The notes under the pieces were generated by a model. The model was given only the letters and a program-made list of their open reading frames with translations. It was not told where the DNA came from and did no database searches. Positions 6,676 through 9,977 of a DNA stretch of 9,977 bases are shown in pieces (the stretch's first letter is position 1; each line of letters starts with the position of its first letter). The position numbers and the translations under genes were made by a program. The stretch is from an uncultured Clostridia bacterium (GTDB lineage: Bacteria; Bacillota_A; Clostridia; Peptostreptococcales; Anaerovoracaceae): NCBI GenBank assembly GCA_946645735.1, contig CAMPCK010000014.1, positions 1-9,977 on the forward strand, written 5' to 3'.

Positions 6676-7905
6676 TCAAGGGTTTTCGGATTTTTTAACA
6701 ATCTTTCCTATGATCAAAAATACGCCGGTCGTACCTATCAGGGCGAGTACTGTTGACACCAAAAGCATGAGTTTGGGACCCGATGCATCCAGGATGATTC
6801 CTCCGATAATATTTGCGAATACCCCGCCTATAGTTATAGCTGTGGTGTATACCGCCTGACCCCTTACAGCCTCTCCCCTGGACATAATTTCGTTAATGAA
6901 CTGGACTATTCCTGCCAGGAAGATGGAAAAGGCAAATATATGGAAGAAATGGGCCGCATATATCATCAGCACGCTGTCTGCAAGGTACATGGTAAGCAGC
7001 TTCAGGGTGAAATTCACGGAAGCAAACTTGAGAAGAGTGCTGCAGCTGAAGCGCTTGTGAATGGCATCAAAGAAGAAGAGTCCCGGTATTTCCACAAAGG
7101 CCATGACTCCGAAGATCCTTCCCATGTCCTCTGAATTTCCTCCTACGCCCTCAACAACCTGAAACATAAAGTTGTTGGTTATGGTGTTCTGGAAGAAAAG
7201 GATCATAATGAAGACATTGAGAAGAATGAAGAGTTTGTTCCTTTTTATGAAGGTTCTGAGATCAATCTCTTCAAGAGTATCCTCTGCGGTTGTTTCAGAA
7301 ACTGAAGTTTCTGATCTCCCCTTCTCTGCCATGGCTCTTCTGAAGGTCCTTCCCGTTATGAGAAGCACGCCGAGAAGAAGAGCAAGGAAGGCAACGCCTG
7401 TACCGGGAAGTATGCCGGTTCCGTACTTTTCCACAAAGGTTCCGAGAATGGCTGTGAAGATGGCATAGGCCAGACTTCCTCCCGATCTGCAGACGCCGAA
7501 ATTGATCTTATGCCCTGTCTCCGAGAGTCTTCTTGCCAGGGAATTGAAGAGCGGCTGAAGAGCCAGCTCCCAGGCCATGACGAGAACGTAGATTACCCAG
7601 AGGGCCAGAGTCTTCCTGTTTATGATGAGCATTCCGAGTTCCAGGATCAGCATGCAAAGAGCACTGATCTCTGCAACTCCTATGGCATCCAGTTTTTTTG
7701 ATCTGTCCGCAATGTTGGCAAGAGCCGGCTGCATGAATACTGAAACTACCGATGCAACCGCCAGTATTATTCCTATCTCTGAATTTGAATATCCTATATC
7801 GAGAAGGTAAGCCGAGCAGAAGCTGGAAATGACGCAGTAAAATATCCAGTAAGTACCGAATATTCCTGCATATTCTGAATTAAGCTTTAAGGTATAATTT
7901 TTCAC
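6676..7905 (-). CDS. MFS transporter of the LacY/NupG-like type, possible nucleoside permease
   Basis: This 409-residue integral membrane protein fits about 12 transmembrane helices, with a hydrophilic central loop at about 186-224 between the two six-helix halves. The N-terminal half carries the pattern of the MFS_1_like group: a first helix near 14-35, then [10 protein letters not shown] (36-45), M-Q-P at 58-60 and a basic loop A-D-R-S-K-K (66-71) in place of the classic motif [14 protein letters not shown] at 137-149 matches the helix-5 region of LacY and NupG relatives. The start is a GTG overlapping the TGA of the phosphorylase gene by 4 nt, behind AGGA, so translation is probably coupled. 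That coupling suggests it imports or exports purine nucleosides. The substrate is inferred from context alone. I see no clear terminator after it. Confidence 0.88.
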   Translation of the reverse strand: MKNYTLKLNSEYAGIFGTYWIFYCVISSFCSAYLLDIGYSNSEIGIILAVASVVSVFMQPALANIADRSKKLDAIGVAEISALCMLILELGMLIINRKTLALWVIYVLVMAWELALQPLFNSLARRLSETGHKINFGVCRSGGSLAYAIFTAILGTFVEKYGTGILPGTGVAFLALLLGVLLITGRTFRRAMAEKGRSETSVSETTAEDTLEEIDLRTFIKRNKLFILLNVFIMILFFQNTITNNFMFQVVEGVGGNSEDMGRIFGVMAFVEIPGLFFFDAIHKRFSCSTLLKFASVNFTLKLLTMYLADSVLMIYAAHFFHIFAFSIFLAGIVQFINEIMSRGEAVRGQAVYTTAITIGGVFANIIGGIILDASGPKLMLLVSTVLALIGTTGVFLIIGKIVKKSENP

Positions 7906-8738
7906 TTTCCTATAGTCTCCACAAGCCCTGTAACCAGTTTTTCAAAATCTCCTGCCACTCTGTTTCCGACTTCGATGACCTCTTCGCCGGACAGCTTGGT
8001 CTTGCTTATTCCCGTGCACATATTGGTGATGCAGCTGATGCCGCATACTTTCATTCCCATGTGTGATGCGGTAATTGCCTCAACCGCGGAAGACATGCCG
8101 CAGCAGTCCGCGCCGAGTGCCTTATACATCCTGATCTCTGATGCTGTCTCGTACTGAGGTCCTGTGAGCTGGATGAATACGCCTTCGTTTACCTCAAGGC
8201 CCTTCTCCTTACCTATTTCAAGGACCTTTGAATTGAGTTCCCTGTCATAGATCTCAGACATATCGGGGAATCTGGGTCCGAACTCATCGATGTTCTGTCC
8301 GATGAGAGGTGAAGGAACGAATGAAGCTATGCAGTCGCGGGAAACCATGAAGCTGCCAACGCTGAAGTTCTCGTTCATGCAGCCCACAGCATTGGTGATA
8401 ATAACGGTATTTGCTCCCAGCATGTGCATGAGTCTTAAGGGAAGAACAACCTCGCTCATTTCATAGCCTTCATAATAGTGGATCCTGCCCTTCATGCAGA
8501 TGAGCTTCACCCCGTTCAGTGTTCCCATTATATATGCTCCCGTATGTCCCGGTGCGGTCGATACGGGGAATCCTTCAAGTTCAGAATATGGTATCTCGCA
8601 GACTACATCTATATTGTCTGCGAAGTTTCCCAGGCCGGAGCCCAGAACGATGGCGATATCAGGTTTGAAATCGGTTATCTTTCTGATATCTTCAGTGTAC
8701 TTCTGTAATCTTTTGTAATATGCTTTTGCGTCAAACAT
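7902..8738 (-). CDS. Purine nucleoside phosphorylase, trimeric PunA/PNP-MTAP type
   Basis: This 278-residue cytosolic enzyme should split purine (deoxy)nucleosides with phosphate into base and (deoxy)ribose 1-phosphate for salvage. Visible are the phosphate loop G-S-G-L-G at 33-37, G-H at 64-65, G-R-I-H-Y-Y-E-G at 84-91, T-N-A-V-G-C at 115-120, G-P-Q-Y-E-T at 193-198 (Glu197 is the purine-binding Glu), G-M-S-S at 214-217 and T-N at 238-239. Some pocket residues are atypical. The usual T-N-A-A-G-G reads T-N-A-V-G-C, and the His 12 residues after the base-contacting Asn in B. subtilis-type enzymes is Gly251. Specificity may therefore differ from inosine/guanosine. The start has GAGGA 7 nt upstream. 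It is coupled to the MFS gene by a 4-nt overlap. No clear promoter lies directly before it, so it may depend on read-through past the hairpin at 8758-8798. Confidence 0.93.
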   Translation of the reverse strand: MFDAKAYYKRLQKYTEDIRKITDFKPDIAIVLGSGLGNFADNIDVVCEIPYSELEGFPVSTAPGHTGAYIMGTLNGVKLICMKGRIHYYEGYEMSEVVLPLRLMHMLGANTVIITNAVGCMNENFSVGSFMVSRDCIASFVPSPLIGQNIDEFGPRFPDMSEIYDRELNSKVLEIGKEKGLEVNEGVFIQLTGPQYETASEIRMYKALGADCCGMSSAVEAITASHMGMKVCGISCITNMCTGISKTKLSGEEVIEVGNRVAGDFEKLVTGLVETIGK

Positions 8739-8757
8739 ATATTATCCTCTTACTCAT

Positions 8758-8798
8758 AAAACAGGCGCATGGAGCCTTAATAAACTCCATGTGCCTGT
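8758..8798 (-). terminator. Long hairpin between the TelA-like gene and PNP, probable terminator
   Basis: Two 14-nt arms (8761-8774 and 8785-8798) pair around a 10-nt loop with one imperfect position: A-C on minus-strand RNA, G-U on plus-strand RNA. On the minus strand it runs into only four T residues (8761-8758), partly taken from the stem. It sits 28 nt past the TelA-like stop and 19 nt before the PNP start. Termination is the simplest reading, probably leaky. Confidence 0.6.
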
Positions 8799-8826
8799 CA
8801 TAAAATCATTAAGCTTTAACGTAAAA

Positions 8827-9977
8827 TTATGAAACGGTTTCAAGAACCTTGTCTCTGAGTTCGCCTTCAAGTCTTCTCAGTTCGATCTCAGCTTCGACTC
8901 TCTTTTCGTGTCCTTCCTTCTGGATTTGCATTACTTCATCGATGGTGGAGATCAGCTTGTTGTTGGTCTCTGTAAGGGTCTCGATGTCAATGATGCCTCT
9001 CTCGGATTCCTGAGCAACTCCGACGGTGGTGTCGTGAAGGAGTTCAGCATTCTTTCTTAAGAGTTCATTGGTTGTTTCAGATACAGCTCTCTGTGCCTTG
9101 AGGGCCTCTTCAGAATTGGCAAGACCGAGGGCGAGAACCATCTGGCTCTTCCAGAGAGGAATGGTGTTGACCAGTGCAGTCTGGATCTTCTCAACCATGA
9201 GAGTGTCGTTGTTCTGGATCATTCTGATCTGAGGAGCCATCTGAAGGGAAACGGTTCTTGTAAGGTCAAGGTCATAGATCTTCTTTTCGAATCTGTCGAT
9301 CATCTGTGCATAGTCTGTTGCAGCCTGAAGATCTCCCTGGTCCTGAGTTTCCTCTGCTTTCTTCTTCATAGCGGGAAGAGTTACCTCTCTTGCTTCCTTA
9401 AGAGCTTTCTTTCCGCCTGCGATATACATGGAAAGATTCTTGAAATTCTCTGTATTTGCATTGAAGAGCTCATCAAGAACAGCGATGTCCTTTGTAAGGG
9501 TTACCTGATGTCCGTCAAGGATGTTGATTACCTTCTCAACGTTGTTGTTTGCCTTGTCATATCTGTTCTTCATCTCCTCGATGGGATCAAGAGCCTTATG
9601 GAAAAGCTTGGCGAGTCCGTGTCTTTCCTCTGTAGCACTGAAGCCTCTGAGCTCAGTAACAAGTCCTGCAAGTGAATCGCCTATGGTTCCGAGATTGCTT
9701 GTTCTTACGTTAGTAAGAGCAGTTTCTGAGAACTGTGATAATTTTTCCTGGGCATCTGCACCATACTGAAGTACACAGTTGGTATCTGTAAGATCTACTG
9801 CCTTTGCGTAGCTTTCAATAATAGCAAGCTCTTCAGGTGTGAATTCAACCTTGTCCTCGATCTTCATAACTTCGCTCTCCTCAACTGAAGATGCGATGTC
9901 CTGAGCTTCTGCCTGAACCCCCTTGAGTTCTTCCTGAGCCTGTTCGAGCCCGGACTTGGGTTCCTCAACTATCTCAG
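8827..9977 (-). CDS. TelA/YaaN family (toxic anion resistance) protein, 5' end probably outside window
   Basis: This is the TelA/YaaN family (PF05816), linked by name to tellurite and other toxic-anion resistance, with no established biochemical activity. Counting from the ATG at 9867, the typical start of the conserved region is seen at residues 10-75: an E-E-L motif, V-L-Q-Y-G-A-D-A-Q at 32-40, L-S-Q-F and I-G-D-S-L. Long, highly charged, mostly helical segments follow (about 95-340), probably coiled coil; there is no signal peptide or membrane segment. The frame stays open from 9867 to the window edge. It adds 36 complete codons rich in Glu, Gln, Ala and Ser, which resembles the variable N-terminal tail of this family. 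I therefore treat the gene as partial. The ATG at 9867 has a GAGGAG 9 nt upstream and could be a start. The usual neighbour XpaC would lie off the right edge, if present. Confidence 0.9.
   Translation of the reverse strand, partial: EIVEEPKSGLEQAQEELKGVQAEAQDIASSVEESEVMKIEDKVEFTPEELAIIESYAKAVDLTDTNCVLQYGADAQEKLSQFSETALTNVRTSNLGTIGDSLAGLVTELRGFSATEERHGLAKLFHKALDPIEEMKNRYDKANNNVEKVINILDGHQVTLTKDIAVLDELFNANTENFKNLSMYIAGGKKALKEAREVTLPAMKKKAEETQDQGDLQAATDYAQMIDRFEKKIYDLDLTRTVSLQMAPQIRMIQNNDTLMVEKIQTALVNTIPLWKSQMVLALGLANSEEALKAQRAVSETTNELLRKNAELLHDTTVGVAQESERGIIDIETLTETNNKLISTIDEVMQIQKEGHEKRVEAEIELRRLEGELRDKVLETVS

Noticed and set aside
6578..6679. A 34-codon in-frame extension upstream of the HU gene
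   Set aside because: It overlaps the TTGACA/TATTAT promoter and lacks a ribosome binding site. The ATG at 6577 has a strong GGAGGAG and gives the standard HU N-terminus.
9867..9977. Separate short gene or intergenic region before the TelA-like ATG at 9867
   Set aside because: The TelA frame is open through this whole stretch with composition like the family's variable N-terminal tail, so it is more likely the same gene continuing off the window.

Overview
The window looks like a stretch of chromosome from a Clostridia-type Bacillota, most like Lachnospiraceae. That is inferred from protein style (the HU protein, the KdpD/KdpE-like pair, a trimeric-type purine nucleoside phosphorylase, a TelA/YaaN protein), strong AGGAGG-like ribosome binding sites, intermediate GC and tight minus-strand operons. 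I ran no database search, so the lineage is a judgement. I see no rRNA, tRNA, CRISPR array, insertion sequence or prophage, and no gene-free stretch over 300 bases.

Layout: the left edge (1-599) holds the plus-strand 3' end of an endonuclease/exonuclease/phosphatase-family gene. It converges on a long minus-strand block, and two back-to-back intrinsic terminators (611-634 and 653-682) separate the two. Everything else is read right to left. From the right edge these are: a TelA/YaaN-family gene running off the window; a hairpin that is probably its terminator; a purine nucleoside phosphorylase gene overlapping by 4 nt with an MFS transporter gene; an HU DNA-binding protein gene with its own near-consensus promoter and terminator; and then a four-gene unit of sensor kinase, response regulator, aroB and a giant aro fusion gene.

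The most striking content is 693-6137. A KdpD-like kinase lacking the large N-terminal KdpD sensor region and an OmpR/KdpE-type regulator overlap by 32 nt. The regulator stop codon directly abuts the aroB start (TAA then ATG), and aroB is followed after 14 nt by one 846-residue polypeptide. That protein carries, in order, chorismate synthase, an AroQ-type chorismate mutase, shikimate dehydrogenase and shikimate kinase. The unit thus encodes shikimate-pathway steps 2, 4, 5 and 7 plus the chorismate branch step. DAHP synthase, dehydroquinate dehydratase (AroD) and EPSP synthase (AroA) must be elsewhere. A promoter-like sequence before the kinase puts +1 exactly on its ATG, which suggests a leaderless message.

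The PNP/MFS pair reads as a nucleoside salvage module, with altered residues at the expected PNP ribose-binding positions. HU and TelA are housekeeping or stress-type neighbours with no obvious link to the aro unit.
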